Shown here piece by piece: positions 11,066 through 21,641 of a stretch of 64,000 nucleotides of DNA. The stretch spans positions 22,134,001-22,198,000 of the forward strand of contig JBHGNT010000005.1 in NCBI GenBank assembly GCA_043228905.1, given 5' to 3'. Each line of letters opens with the position of its first letter. The first letter of the stretch is position 1. The translations under genes were made by a program, and so were the position numbers. Below the pieces are notes generated by a model. That model saw only the letters and a list, made by a program, of their open reading frames with translations. It was not told where the DNA came from and did not search any database. Origin of the DNA: Azolla caroliniana. Its lineage: Eukaryota; Polypodiophyta.

Positions 11066-11835
11066 TGTCGTAGTGTATTTCGTACACTACGTGAAAAAGT
11101 AAAAATAATATAACCGATTTAATTACATATAAATAAATAAAATAAGAATATCAAGATATTTATCACGTGCACAAGGCAAGATTCGAACCTTGTACCTCCA
11201 CATAGCCAAATCTCAACTTTACCATTATGCTACCTTATCTTTAGTGTTTTATAAATAGATTTAATAACTATAAGTGCTTTATTTGCGCCTACCTTTATTA
11301 AAAGGTAAATCATGCATTTTTAGAGTGCGTGAATATTTTATATAGAAAAACGCAAGCAACTAAAAAGTGACTCATGCACATCTAGCGTGCATGAGCACTA
11401 TATTTAGCAAATAAAAGCAAGGATTAGAAAAGCATCACATGCATATTTAGTGTGCATGAACATATTAGAAAAAAAAAAGCATGTAGTTACGCTTAGTCTC
11501 TCCCATCACTACATAAGGATGGGGAGCACAATGTAATAGGTGTGAAAAATATTTGGAAACTGGATATGTTTCTAAAAAACACCAATTAATAAACTATACT
11601 CGTGGGATTCACGAGGATTCTATATCATTCTCTTTCAACCCAAATTTATATTCTTATATTCATATTGATTAATCAAATACAATACACTCGTGGGATTCAC
11701 GAGTTTGCTATAACTCTTTCTTACAACATATTTATATTCTTACTAGCCTTATTTGTATTTTTCTTTCTCCTAGTCCAAAACCCCGGTGGTTCCCACCCGA
11801 CTCACGCAAACGATCCGGAGCCGAAAGGCACGACA
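11066..11835 (+). mobile_element. F LTR1
   Basis: 770 bp, TGTCG...CGACA. The start contains a perfect hairpin: 11069-11077 pairs with 11083-11091 around a 5-nt loop. Further along come an antisense tRNA-like module (11179-11232), a run of CATGCA-type motifs, and two CTCGTG-GGATT-CACGAG hairpins (11599-11615, 11687-11703) near the 3' part. Confidence 0.92.
11179..11232 (-). promoter_or_regulatory. Antisense tRNA-like A/B-box module in F LTR1
   Basis: Minus strand: A-box TAGCATAATGG (11222-11232), then 32 nt, then B-box GGTTCGAATCT (11179-11189). Both fit the tRNA-gene internal promoter consensus (TRGYNNANNNG and GGTTCRANNC). The context looks tRNA-like (GGTAAAG after the A-box), but no full cloverleaf can be folded by eye. 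Confidence 0.5.
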
Positions 11836-11839
11836 CAGT

Positions 11840-11857
11840 TGGTGAACCCGACGTGAA
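11840..11857 (+). other. F primer-binding site 1 (tRNA-Trp)
   Basis: TGGTGAACCCGACGTGAA begins 4 nt after LTR1. Its complement ends in GGGTTCACCA, an 18-nt match to the 3' end of plant tRNA-Trp with CCA, as recalled. Confidence 0.85.
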
Positions 11858-11875
11858 AAGGCGGGTGGCAAGGAG

Positions 11876-13669
11876 ATGGAGAATCAACAAGAGGCGATGA
11901 ACATGATGATGATGATGTTCGAGAGAATGCTACAAGAACAACGCGAGATGTCGGAGATCACGACAGTAGTACAACGGCTCGTGCAACAGAACGGGCAATT
12001 CGATGGAAAGGACGTGTCACGCTATCTACGTGACTACAAAATGGAGATGTTGCGATATGGTATCTCAGAAAGATTGCAAGTGTTATCTTTCAACCGGGTG
12101 GCTACGGATGAGCTTCAAGAGAGAATCCACGAGATACGGCAACAAAGCCCGATGTGGGAGTCCTTTGAAGAAGCTATACGAGACACATATGACTATCTAA
12201 GACCGAAGCGGACGAGGACATGGTCCACGAACGGCGGTCAACAGTGGGTGAAAAGCGGCCACCGACTACCACCGAAGGAGAGCTTGATGTGGAAGGGTTC
12301 GGAGATGCATGAAAAGTCACAAGTCGACATTGAAGGGGAGCTTAAAACCGAACCAAAGTCGAGGCCAACAAAGGACGAGGAGGAGGAAGATCGAGGACGA
12401 AAGGGTATCCCCACACCGGTTCCAGAGACTTCGGCGGTTGTGCCCGTGCACCAACGTGAGACCGGAGAGACGGAATGTGTCAGCGGAAAAGTGGAGGACC
12501 GGAAGGGCAACGAGGAAGACAAAGTAAATGAGCACGAACGAAGGGATTCCTTCACCATTGTTTCGGAGACTTCGGTACTGGAGCCCGGGTGTCGACATAA
12601 CACCGAAGATAAGGAAAGTGGCGGCAACGAAACGAAGGTCGAAGCCGATGCATACGAAGGAGAGATAGCCAAGGAGAACATGGCTATGGGTGAAACAATG
12701 GAGGATGATAATACCGAGGATTCCTGCCCACTAATCCTAGAGACTTCGGCGGTTGTGTCCGAGAACCAACGTGAGACCGGAGAGACAGGAGGTGGTGGCA
12801 AGAAAGGTAAAGTCGGAAGCCGGTTCGGATGGAAGGTGATCCGGACGGGATTCCGATCCGAAAGAAAGCCGAACCGGGTAAAAGACGATTCGGCCAAAAG
12901 ACGAACCGAAAGAAAGCCGAACCGGGTGAAAGGGGATTCAACCGAAAGACGACCCGAAAGAAAGCCGAACCGGGTGAAAGGGGATTCAACTGAAAGACGA
13001 CCCGAAAGAAAGCCGAACCGGGCGAATGAGGATTCGGCCGAAAGACGACCCAAAAGAAAGCCGACCCGAAAAGGGGTTGACTCGGTCAAAACCGATCGAC
13101 TGAGTCTGACTTGGCCGAACACGAATATGGATGGAAGCCGACCTAGCCGAAAGCCGATCGGACGAGACCGATCCGGAAAGAAGCTAATCCGACTCAATCG
13201 GAGGTTGGACTGGTCGAGGCTGGTGAAAACGAGGAAAAGAAAGCCAACCGAAACCAAAACCGATAGATCGAAACCGGGCCGGAAGGAGACCGACTCAATC
13301 GAAACCGAACAACCGATTCCGATTCGGCCGAATACGAATCCGATCGGAAGCCGATCAAACCGAAAGTCGATCGGACGAGAGCGATCCGGAAAAAAGTCAA
13401 GGTTGATGAAGACAAGAAAGAGGCCAGTAAAAGACACTACCACGAATGAACAAAGAATATGGTGGATCGGATGGCGACAATGGTTCGGGTGGAAAGAATG
13501 GGTCTACTCAAAATGGAGAGACAAAGTTGACATAGCGGGACAAACAGAGGATGAAGGGGAGACAACGAGCATCGGCAACTTCGGCACATACCGGAGGATG
13601 TGCGGGTTCGGAGGGGGCGAGTGTCGTAGTGTATTTCGTACACTACGTGAAAAAGTAAAAATAATATAA
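11876..13669 (+). CDS. F gag-like protein with basic repeat tail
   Basis: 597 codons, with an ATG 19 nt after the primer site. Residues ~1-115 are Met-rich, then helical and gag-like (MMMMMFERMLQEQREM, RYLRDYKMEMLRYG, FEEAIRDTYDYL). Residues ~120-320 are Glu/Thr-rich and contain the repeated phrase ETSAVV...QRETGET. Residues ~325-525 are extremely basic with a 16-residue repeat (ERKPNRVKGDSTERRP and variants, about four copies near 12850-13060) and a second, longer degenerate repeat. No zinc knuckle, protease or RT motif is visible. The basic tail could replace the nucleocapsid function. The end overlaps LTR2 by 48 nt. Openness over 1.8 kb implies selection or youth. Confidence 0.8.
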   Translation: MENQQEAMNMMMMMFERMLQEQREMSEITTVVQRLVQQNGQFDGKDVSRYLRDYKMEMLRYGISERLQVLSFNRVATDELQERIHEIRQQSPMWESFEEAIRDTYDYLRPKRTRTWSTNGGQQWVKSGHRLPPKESLMWKGSEMHEKSQVDIEGELKTEPKSRPTKDEEEEDRGRKGIPTPVPETSAVVPVHQRETGETECVSGKVEDRKGNEEDKVNEHERRDSFTIVSETSVLEPGCRHNTEDKESGGNETKVEADAYEGEIAKENMAMGETMEDDNTEDSCPLILETSAVVSENQRETGETGGGGKKGKVGSRFGWKVIRTGFRSERKPNRVKDDSAKRRTERKPNRVKGDSTERRPERKPNRVKGDSTERRPERKPNRANEDSAERRPKRKPTRKGVDSVKTDRLSLTWPNTNMDGSRPSRKPIGRDRSGKKLIRLNRRLDWSRLVKTRKRKPTETKTDRSKPGRKETDSIETEQPIPIRPNTNPIGSRSNRKSIGRERSGKKSRLMKTRKRPVKDTTTNEQRIWWIGWRQWFGWKEWVYSKWRDKVDIAGQTEDEGETTSIGNFGTYRRMCGFGGGECRSVFRTLREKVKII

Positions 13670-14318
13670 CCGATTTAATTACATATAAATATATAAAATA
13701 ATATATCAAGATATTTATCACGTGCATAGGGCAGGATTCGAACCCTGTACCTCCACATAGCCAAACCTCAACTTTACCATTATGCTACCTTATCTTTAGT
13801 GTTCTATAAATAGATTTAATAACTATAACTGCTTTATTTGCGCCTACCTTTATTAAAAGGTAAATCATGTATTTTTAGAGTGCGTGAATATTTTATAGAA
13901 AAACGCAAGCAACTAAAAAGTGACTCATGCACATCTAGCGTGCATGAGCACTATATTTAGCAAATAAAAGCAAGGATTAAAAAAGCATGTAGTTATGCTT
14001 AGTCTCTCCCATCACTACATAAGGATGGGGAGCACAATGTAATAGGTGTGTGAAATATTTGGAAATTGGATATATTTCCGAAAACACCAACCAATTAATA
14101 TAATCGTGGGATTCACGAATGTTGCCATCAAAAATTACTCTTATAATCTAAATATTGACTAAATATACTAAACTCGTGGGATTCACGAGATTCTTATCTT
14201 ATAACTCTTTATACCTATCCATTACTAGCCTCATCTCATATTCTTCTTTCTCCTAGTCCAAAACCCCAGTGGTTCCCACCCGACTCACGCAAACGATCCG
14301 GAGCCGAAAGGCACGACA
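13622..14318 (+). mobile_element. F LTR2, internal LTR
   Basis: 697 bp with TGTCG...CGACA termini, preceded by the polypurine tract GGAGGGGGCGAG. Compared with LTR1/LTR3 it lacks the CACATGCATATTTAG block and differs across its 3' third, but keeps the terminal hairpin, the tRNA-like module and the CTCGTG hairpin (14173-14189; a weaker one at 14104-14118). Confidence 0.9.
13734..13787 (-). promoter_or_regulatory. Antisense tRNA-like module in F LTR2
   Basis: A-box TAGCATAATGG (13777-13787) and B-box GGTTCGAATCC (13734-13744) on the minus strand. This B-box matches the full 11-nt consensus, better than in LTR1 and LTR3. Confidence 0.5.
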
Positions 14319-14322
14319 CAGT

Positions 14323-14340
14323 TGGTGAACCCGACGTGAA
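14323..14340 (+). other. F primer-binding site 2 (tRNA-Trp)
   Basis: The same 18-nt TGGTGAACCCGACGTGAA as at 11840, following LTR2. The leader GGCGGGTGGCAAGGAGATGG follows. Confidence 0.85.
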
Positions 14341-14356
14341 GGCGGGTGGCAAGGAG

Positions 14357-14670
14357 ATGGAGAATCAACAAGAGGCAATGAGCATAACGATGATGATGAT
14401 GTTCGAGCGGATGCTACAAGAACAACGAGTGATGTCGGAGATCACGGGGGCAGTAAAGGGGCTCGTACAACGAAACGGACAATTCAACGGAAACGATGTG
14501 TCACGCTATCTACGTGACTACAAGGCGGAGATGATACGATGTGGGATACCGGAAGGATTGCAAGTGACATCCTTCAATCGGGTGGCCACGGATGAGCTAC
14601 AAGAGAGAATCCACAAGATATCGGCAACTTCGGCACATACCGGAGGATGTGCGGGTTCGGAGGGGGCGAG
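14357..14670 (+). pseudogene. F second gag copy, internally deleted
   Basis: Starts MENQQEAMS like the first gag and matches its first ~85 residues. At about 14625 (KISATSAHTGG) it jumps to the sequence that precedes the polypurine tract of the first copy (13577 onward). About 1.4 kb of gag is deleted. The deleted unit still has an LTR, primer site and polypurine tract. Confidence 0.85.
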
Positions 14671-15440
14671 TGTCGTAGTGTATTTCGTACACTACGTGAA
14701 AAAGTAAAAATAATATAACCGATTTAATTACATATAAATAAATAAAATAAGAATATCAAGATATTTATCACGTGCACAAGGCAAGATTCGAACCTTGTAC
14801 CTCCACATAGCCAAATCTCAACTTTACCATTATGCTACCTTATCTTTAGTGTTTTATAAATAGATTTAATAACTATAAGTGCTTTATTTGCGCCTACCTT
14901 TATTAAAAGGTAAATCATGCATTTTTAGAGTGCGTGAATATTTTATATAGAAAAACGCAAGCAACTAAAAAGTGACTCATGCACATCTAGCGTGCATGAG
15001 CACTATATTTAGCAAATAAAAGCAAGGATTAGAAAAGCATCACATGCATATTTAGTGTGCATGAACATATTAGAAAAAAAAAAGCATGTAGTTATGCTTA
15101 GTCTCTCCCATCACTACATAAGGATGGGGAGCACAATGTAATAGGTGTGAAAAATATTTGGAAACTGGATATGTTTCTAAAAAACACCAATTAATAAACT
15201 ATACTCGTGGGATTCACGAGGATTCTATATCATTCTCTTTCAACCCAAATTTATATTCTTATATTCATATTGATTAATCAAATACAATACACTCGTGGGA
15301 TTCACGAGTTTGCTATAACTCTTTCTTACAACATATTTATATTCTTACTAGCCTTATTTGTATTTTTCTTTCTCCTAGTCCAAAACCCCGGTGGTTCCCA
15401 CCCGACTCACGCAAACGATCCGGAGCCGAAAGGCACGACA
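14671..15440 (+). mobile_element. F LTR3
   Basis: 770 bp, the same length as LTR1 and nearly base-identical. The tRNA-like module is at 14784-14837 on the minus strand. CTCGTG hairpins are at 15204-15220 and 15292-15308. It ends CGACA followed by the duplicated GCGG and then G1 pol. Confidence 0.92.
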
Positions 15441-15444
15441 GCGG

Positions 15445-17663
15445 GATGTCGTTTCTCTTCTTCGGGTGCTTCCACAAGTATCCGTCCCGGAGAAAGAATC
15501 GGTACGCTTTCTTCCGGATCCGGTTGGCCTCGTCCTTTGTCCATGACGCGTCCGGCGTCATCGTCCTTAAGAATCCTCCAATCTGCAGCCACTCCCCATC
15601 GTACTTGCTTTCGTTAAAATCGTTAAGCACCGGAGTGCTCCCCCCCTCGGTTGTTACGTAAGCCGCCTCGAAGAAGTCCACGCCGGCTTCCTCGTCCTCC
15701 GAAACCATGCAGCCCTCGTCGTCGAATCGCGCCCTCGAAAGCATGTCGGCCATGGCATTGTCTTTCCCAGAAATGTGTCATATTTCGGATCCAGGGACTT
15801 GATGTACGCTATCCACCTGAGCATTGCCAGGTCCGGGGTTGTGCATCCGGAAACCATGTCGAGAATCGGCAGGCAGTTCGTCTCGATAATCACCTCTGTC
15901 CCGATCAGATAGTCTTTATCGGCCTTCACCGCCGAAACGATACCCCAGAGTTTGCGTTTAACCTGGGCGTATCCTCGTTGTCGCTCGCTGAGGACCTTCG
16001 CACCGAACCAGATTGGGAACCGAATGCCATCCTCATCTTCTTGGTTGACAACCCATCCGATCCCGGTCGGACTCGTATCTACCGTTATGTACACGGGAGT
16101 GCCTTTCTCGTAGACAGCCTTCCGGAGTGCCGGAGCTGCAGCAAGAGCCTCCTTCATCTTTCGGACCGACTCAGTATGCTCGTCTCGCCACTCGAATTTT
16201 CGCCCCTTTTTCAGCAACCCGTATAGCGGCTCGACAACGTGGGCGTAATGCGGGATCCATATGTGGTAGAACGCGCATGCTCCCAAGAACCTCCGTACCT
16301 CCGTGACCGAGTTACAGTCGGGCTTCATTGCGGAGATGGCTTCCACCTCAGCCGGAGACGGTTTCCGGCCATACGGTCCGCATAGATGTCCGACGACCAT
16401 GATCTCTGATTGCCCGAAGGCCGATTTCTCCCCGGAGAAGGTGAGCCTCGTGTCCTCTAGCCTCTGCAGCACCCTCTCGCAGTCGTCAATGTGTGTCGCC
16501 ATGAATTTCCGGCATCCGTCCGGTCCGATCGTTTCGTCCTTTTCCTCCACCGGACATCCCTTGATCGGGATGTCGTCCAAGAATGACATGGTGATGTCCG
16601 GGATACAATCCCTCAGCACCTTGTTCATCGCATTCACCATGTGTGCCACCGAGTTCGTCCCTCCTTGTGGCAGGGTACACATCCGCACTAGGCCGAGAGG
16701 AGTCTGCATCGTCGTAATGTCTCTGCTCTCTACGGCTAGTTGGAACTGATCGTACCCCGAGTACGGATCACCGACCGAGTAGATCGACCTTCCGGCAAAG
16801 GCCTCTGCTAACTCGTCTATCGTTGGTCCGATTCCTGCATTCCGAATGGTCACTCTGTTGACCGGTTGCAGGTCTTGAATGAAGCGCAACGTCCCGTTCT
16901 TCTTCGGTACAGTAAACCACCGGTTCGAGTACAGGGCACTTGACGGTTCGAGGATGCCCATATCGACTTTCTCCCTTAACAACTCCATCAGCTCCGGGAT
17001 GTGAGCTCTTGGTACCGGAATTGGTTTGAGATTCCACGGCACATGCGGTACCGTGAATATCACCATCGGCTTCACGACCGTCGGGTCTACGCACCCGATC
17101 TCTCCCGGGCCTTTCGAGCATTCTCCGAAACTGGTCTTCTTCCGCCGGCAGTAGGAACCCGCCCCCACCGATTTTGAGCTCCCGTAGCATTCTGTCGGTG
17201 AAGGCATGTCCTATGCAAGCCGGATCTCGTAAACTGGGGTCCGACGCGACCCCCTTGATTCGCAACTCGCTGCCCTCCGGTAAGGGTGCCATAGTCTTGT
17301 ACTTCGTGTTAACCCGGGCCGTCCGATCCGACTCGAGCCCTCGACTGAAGTCCGCGATGACTTCATACATCTCTTCTGAACAAACCGGTATCGTCTGGTC
17401 CTCTTTAAGGCCCTCTCCGACCACCTCTCGCAGTATTCCCAAGGTATCGTCGAAGGAGACCGCCTCCACGGCTCCGTTGATTTCCTCGCTGGGCTCGAGA
17501 ACTCCACACGCCCGAAGTCGCTCTTCCGCCCTTGTCTTTTCTCGGCCTATGACGCTGACTATCGTACACCCTCCGTTGTCGGAGAAACAAAACTTCCTAC
17601 TTATGGTACAAGGTTTTCCCGGAGTGTCCGGACTATCGCGGCCCCACGCCTTGACAGCCCTCT
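15445..17663 (-). pseudogene. G1 reverse transcriptase and RNase H
   Basis: Minus-strand pol copying element RNA to cDNA. A pre-RT segment is followed by the RT core with KKNGTLRFIQDLQPVNRVT, YDQFQLAVESRDIT, TLPQGGTNSVAHMVNAMNK and the polymerase motif SFLDDIPIKG, FLDD in place of the usual YxDD. RNase H follows (VYITVDTSPTGIGWV, AQVKRKLWGIVSAV, IETNCLPILDMV). Frame shifts occur near 17150 and near 15750. The wording (IRNAGIGPTIDE, WFTVPKKNG) resembles fungal-type Ty3 elements more than Athila, Tat or Tekay. Confidence 0.85.
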
Positions 17664-18071
17664 CTAAAAATCCTCTCGGTTCTCGCCACCGAGGGACTCG
17701 CGGTTTCGCTCGTGGTTCGGTTGCACCGTCAGGAACTGGACCGAATGACGCCTGTCCTGACTCTTGACCCTCAGGTAAGCCGACCCGTTGTCCAGCACCT
17801 TGGTCTCCATTCGCACTACCGTAATGTACGGTTCTCCCAGTATGACCGGGTGCGAGGACGTCTCCTGCACAAAGAAGTGTTGGTCTATCTCGACGTCGCC
17901 GATCTTGACTCGCACGTTTGGGCAGGCCCCGTGTAGTTCCTCGGTGGCGCGCGTCGCCGCTCGTATCTTCCATCCGTGCTTGGTGTTGATTGGCCATTTC
18001 CCCTTCTTGTAGAAGTCCATGGACATCAGGTTTATTTCCGAACCGTGGTCCACCAGCGCCACCACCGGTTC
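17664..18071 (-). CDS. G1 aspartic protease
   Basis: 134 codons between two recoding-like stops. It carries VALVDHGSEINLMS and SHPVILGEPYI as in C and J. It is preceded by TAG (18072-18074, read on the minus strand) that closes gag in the same frame. It is closed by TTTTTAG (17664-17670), after which pol continues in the -1 frame. The same three-part layout is in J, so this looks like gag-stop-protease-shift-pol expression rather than random decay. Confidence 0.7.
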   Translation of the reverse strand, partial: EPVVALVDHGSEINLMSMDFYKKGKWPINTKHGWKIRAATRATEELHGACPNVRVKIGDVEIDQHFFVQETSSHPVILGEPYITVVRMETKVLDNGSAYLRVKSQDRRHSVQFLTVQPNHERNRESLGGENREDF

Positions 18072-19786
18072 CTAAACATCTCCGATCTTCACCGGGGTTT
18101 CCGTGGTCGCTCGGGCCCAGTGTGGCCTCGAATAGTGGCTCTCCGCCCACTCGTCTTCCAGCGCCATGTCCTCTATGTGCGTCGTCCGCACCTCCACCGG
18201 CCTTTCCGGTTCTGCCTCCGTCGACAGCCTCTTCCTCTTCACCAAGTCTACGATGGAGTCGTGGAACTCCTTCTTGGCGATTCCAAGCACCTCCCGCAAC
18301 GACAATTCCACCTTGCTGTCGAGGATTCGTTCTTCCAGGACCTTTCGTAGGTCCATGGTCCTTTCGATCTCCGTGCCCAAACGGTATCCGCCCTTCTTGT
18401 GGTTATCCCGGGCACTGGACTCACCGGCCTCGTTCCGTTTCGGCCCGAATCGGGTTTCGTATCTTTGTGAGGGTCCGGCCCCTCCGGTTTTACCTACCCG
18501 TTTGTCTTCAACAAGGGCCTCGTAGTTCTGGCAAGCTGCTTCGACGAAACCCGTCTTTTCTTCGACCGGGTCACTCCACCCGGTTACCCCCTGGACCCGC
18601 TTCTCCGCGCGGTCCGCCTCGTCTTTCTTTAGTCGGGCACCGGCGAGGCCTTCCAACACCGTCGGCCAGAACCTGGCTTTGCTCTCCTTCCGGGCCTCGC
18701 TGCCTCCGACCCGAATACCGGCTGACGCTGAGTACTGGATGGTCTCCGCGTGCTGAGTCCCCGCCTCTTCCATCAGCCTTTTCATTCCTCCTCGCCCGTC
18801 GTTCCGGTTCAGGGCCCTCCGGGTATCGGTGGCGTGCACCTGACCTTCTCAAAGCCTCCGTAAAGTCCCCGCAGTCTTTCCGGATGTGGTCGACCTCGTC
18901 GCACCACATGCACCTATTTCCTGCCGGAGGCCGTCGGTCACGAGCCTGATCGCCGCCGTCCCTCCGAGCCTGGGCGATCTGGAGATCCTTTACCGCCCAT
19001 GTCAACTCCTCCAAAGTTGTCCCCCCGGATGAGCCTCTGACCACGCCGGTCGAAGCCGAACCGGTTTCGAACCACTTCCGGGTCTCTTCTCGTCGCGCCT
19101 GCGGTATCGGTTCGAGATTCCTTGCTGCGACAAGACCTGCCCCGGTCGCCCCTGTATCAGCCCACTCCCACCGTTTGTCAAAACGACCGCAGACTCTTTT
19201 TACCGTGGCCCAGTCGGTCGTCAGCCCGTCTTCGGTTTCCAGTAAGGAGCCCACTTGCTCCCGATCTCGTGCGTCAACCGATTTGACAAACAGTAGGACA
19301 CGACTTGTGTCCAGAACGGTCTAATCGAGCGCCAAAAGGTGCGCAAAGCGATCCTAAAACTCCCAGAGGAGTGCCGACGCATTTCTTCCTTTGTCGAGGG
19401 ACTCCACCCACTCCATGAAGCCCCGCTTCAAAAGTCAAAGCGCGTCATCCAGCCCTTATTTCTCCAAGAGCCGTCCTTCGAACTCCCAGGTCCGGCTCTC
19501 CGCCCGGACCACGAGCACCTCCGCATGGATGCCCGGCATCGCCACTCGAGGGAATCCGGCAAGACGCCTCTCTTCTGGAATATCCCTCATCAATATCTCC
19601 GCCCGGTAGGACGCCAAATAACTCGTGGCATCCTTTCCACTGAACCGGCCGATCATATCGACAATCGCCTCAATAGCCCTGTCAAGGGTGCCGGTGCCCT
19701 CGCGCGCGCTCACTATCTGGTCCACGGCCGAAGCCATGGCCTCTGCAAGATCCGACCCCTTCATCTTCTGCTCCTCTGCCGCCTGT
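18072..19786 (-). pseudogene. G1 gag
   Basis: Minus-strand gag. It shows the helical capsid part (LDRAIEAIVDMIGRFSGKDA, EERRLAGFPRVAMPGIHAEV), a CCHC knuckle CMWCDEVDHIRKDC near 18909-18868, and the C-terminal region with GGMKRLMEEA and DLVKRKRLSTE, ending KIGDV-TAG. One stop lies near 19323 and frameshifts near 18840 and 19480 break it. Its product would form the virus-like particle. Confidence 0.8.
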
Positions 19787-19804
19787 TTCACGTCGGGTTC
19801 ACCA
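19787..19804 (-). other. G1 primer-binding site (tRNA-Trp)
   Basis: The plus strand reads TTCACGTCGGGTTCACCA, so the minus strand carries the same 18-nt site as F, 4 nt from the LTR end at 19809. Confidence 0.9.
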
Positions 19805-19808
19805 AATA

Positions 19809-20134
19809 TGTCGCGTAGTTACGCGCGCGCGTGGAGAAACGAGGCGGGACCACCGGGGTCTTGAACCAAAGAGCAGGTGATAGGGGGGGAAAGAGAAGGA
19901 GAGAGACGACCGGTTACGTATGAGCAAAGAAACACAGGGACACGGACCGTCAACGCAGAAAACACGAATGGACACAGAGACAGAGAGACACGAATGTTTG
20001 TATATTAACAGATGACACCAAAAACAACAGAGCACGCGAGCGGTTACAACCGCACAGGCCGACGAACAGATGCCGATGCCTGTTCTTCTGCGCACGAAAG
20101 GGGATAGGATGGAGGTGTTGCCGGAAGCACGCGG
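19809..20134 (-). mobile_element. G1 5' LTR, U5-side part
   Basis: Matches the first ~330 bp (plus-strand coordinates) of the left LTR at 9143. It stops at GCGG (20131-20134), where J is inserted, and resumes at 32532. Confidence 0.9.
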
Positions 20135-20742
20135 TGTCGAGGTATCCCTCACGGATGCGTGGAATGAGGCGGGACCTCGGGGGTCCTGTACCGAAGAGCA
20201 AGAGAGAAAAGGAGAGGGGAAGAGACCCACAAGATGCGAGCGTAGATTCACAGGGACACGGCCCTTCGACACAGAGACGCGAGTGCGACAACGACACAGA
20301 GAGACACGAATGTATGTAGAAATATATATAAACAAGATAGACAACAAGCACGAAGTCGGTTACAACCGAACAGGCCAGCAAACTGATGCCGATACTTGTT
20401 CGTAAACGCTCAGAAAGGAAGGAGTAGGTTGGAGGTGCTACCGGAAGCACTCGGGCATTCCTCAGAGCAGCGCGAGCCTCCCGAAACCTGCACAGATGGA
20501 AGCTATGGAGTCTGTGAACCAGAGAGAGAGAGAGAGAAGCCTTCGCACCCAATCCGACAGCACCTCGTCCTCGACTCCCCGCGATCCTTTTATAGGCAAG
20601 GAAGGAGCCGTTTCCCCTTTACTCCCTACCTACCGAATCTACCTAGGATCTCCTACGTACAACTTAAGGCGCACGTGCACGAAGAGTCGGTTTCTACGCT
20701 CCGGTGCACGGATTCCGCTCGTGGACGGTTTTCTTCACGACA
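20135..20742 (-). mobile_element. J 3' LTR
   Basis: 608 bp. The plus strand starts TGTCGAGGTATCCC and ends TTCTTCACGACA, followed by the complement of a GGTGGGGGCGGG polypurine tract. Close to the 5' copy, with only scattered differences seen. Confidence 0.9.
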
Positions 20743-20751
20743 CCCGCCCCC

Positions 20752-21641
20752 ACCTAACCGCGCATCCACCGGCATGCGCCAAATTGTGTTGGGACGGAGA
20801 AAACCGGTCCAACCTTCATTCTTCGCCCGTCGGTTCTTCCTCAGTTTCGGATCGCTCGTCGTCGCGGTCCAAGTCAACCGGATCCGGTTCGTCGTCGTGA
20901 CGCTTCTTGAACGCTTTGATCCGCTTTGATCCGCTTCTTGAACGCTACCGGTATCGCCATTCTCATACTGTCGAGTTCCGCCAGATGGTACGTCCCGTTG
21001 TCGTTGGCGCTTTGTACCACGTAAGGCCCGAACCACCTTCTTGCGAACTTCCGTGTCGCTCTGTGCTGGTTGTCAAGGCTGCTGTCGTAGACTAGCACCC
21101 AGTCGCCTTCCTCGATCTTCTTCGGTCGGAGCCGGTGCGTTCGGTCGAACCGGGCTTTGTTCCTCATCCTTGCTTCCCGAAGCTTTTCCGCAACCCGCTC
21201 CACGTCCTCCGGTCTTCGCTCGAGCTGTCGTATATGCGCCGCCAGCAGTTCCTCCCGGCTCATCTCGTCTCTCCAGTCCACGGTTGCCCACGAGGAGATC
21301 GTACGTTCCATCGGCATGACCGGCTTCTGCCCAATCATGAGTTCTGCCGGCATGAACCCGGTTACCGAACTGTGCGTAGTTCGGTCCGCCCACAACGCGT
21401 AAGGCAGCAGCCGCAGCCAGTTCTCGACTTGACCTCCGCATGCCCGAACTAACGCCTTGACGATCGGTCTGTGTCTGCGCTCCACCTTTCCATTCGCCTC
21501 CGGATTGTACGCAGTGGTAAGCGAGAGCTTGACTCCTAGCCGGTCGAACAGCTCCTCGGCCTCTTCGGCGTGCAACTCCCCGCGATCAGCCACTATCTTC
21601 TCGACGCACCCGTACCGGCATATCATGTCCTCGATCAGGAA
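20752..21641 (-). pseudogene. J integrase, C-terminal two-thirds
   Basis: Continues pol after a TAG at 21641 that replaces a codon before FLIEDMICRYG. It shows ADRGELHAEEAEELFDRLG and YNPEANGKVERRH, the second Asp and the Glu of the catalytic triad, ALWADRTTHSSVTGFMPAEL, and the C-terminal RLRPKKIEEGDWVLVYDSS and RWFGPYVV. A frameshift near 20940 disturbs the end, where a short duplication (CGCTTTGATCCGCTT) is visible. No chromodomain. Confidence 0.85.

Larger units (their letters stand above)
11066..15440 (+). mobile_element. Three-LTR gag-only element F (level 5)
   Basis: Structure LTR1 (11066-11835), gag (11876-13669), LTR2 (13622-14318), truncated gag (14357-14670), LTR3 (14671-15440). 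GCGG flanks both ends (11062-11065, 15441-15444), and the G1 frame rejoins across it. LTR1 and LTR3 are both 770 bp and appear to differ at one base (11485 C, 15090 T). LTR2 is 697 bp and clearly different. No protease, RT or integrase is present. This fits a tandem (dimeric) element copied as one unit, and resembles the gag-only TR-GAG class. Confidence 0.88.

Noticed and set aside
12850-13065. CRISPR-like array
   Set aside because: The 48-bp repeats are in-frame coding repeats of gag without unique spacers, in a plant genome.
12238-13443. 401-codon minus-strand ORF opposite F gag
   Set aside because: It is the antisense shadow of the Arg/Lys/Pro repeat region; Ser/Phe/Arg-rich, no family resemblance, and its repeats mirror the sense repeats.
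17990-18949. 319-codon plus-strand ORF
   Set aside because: Shadow of G1 gag on the opposite strand; Pro/Ser/Arg-rich with no domain, explained by high GC.
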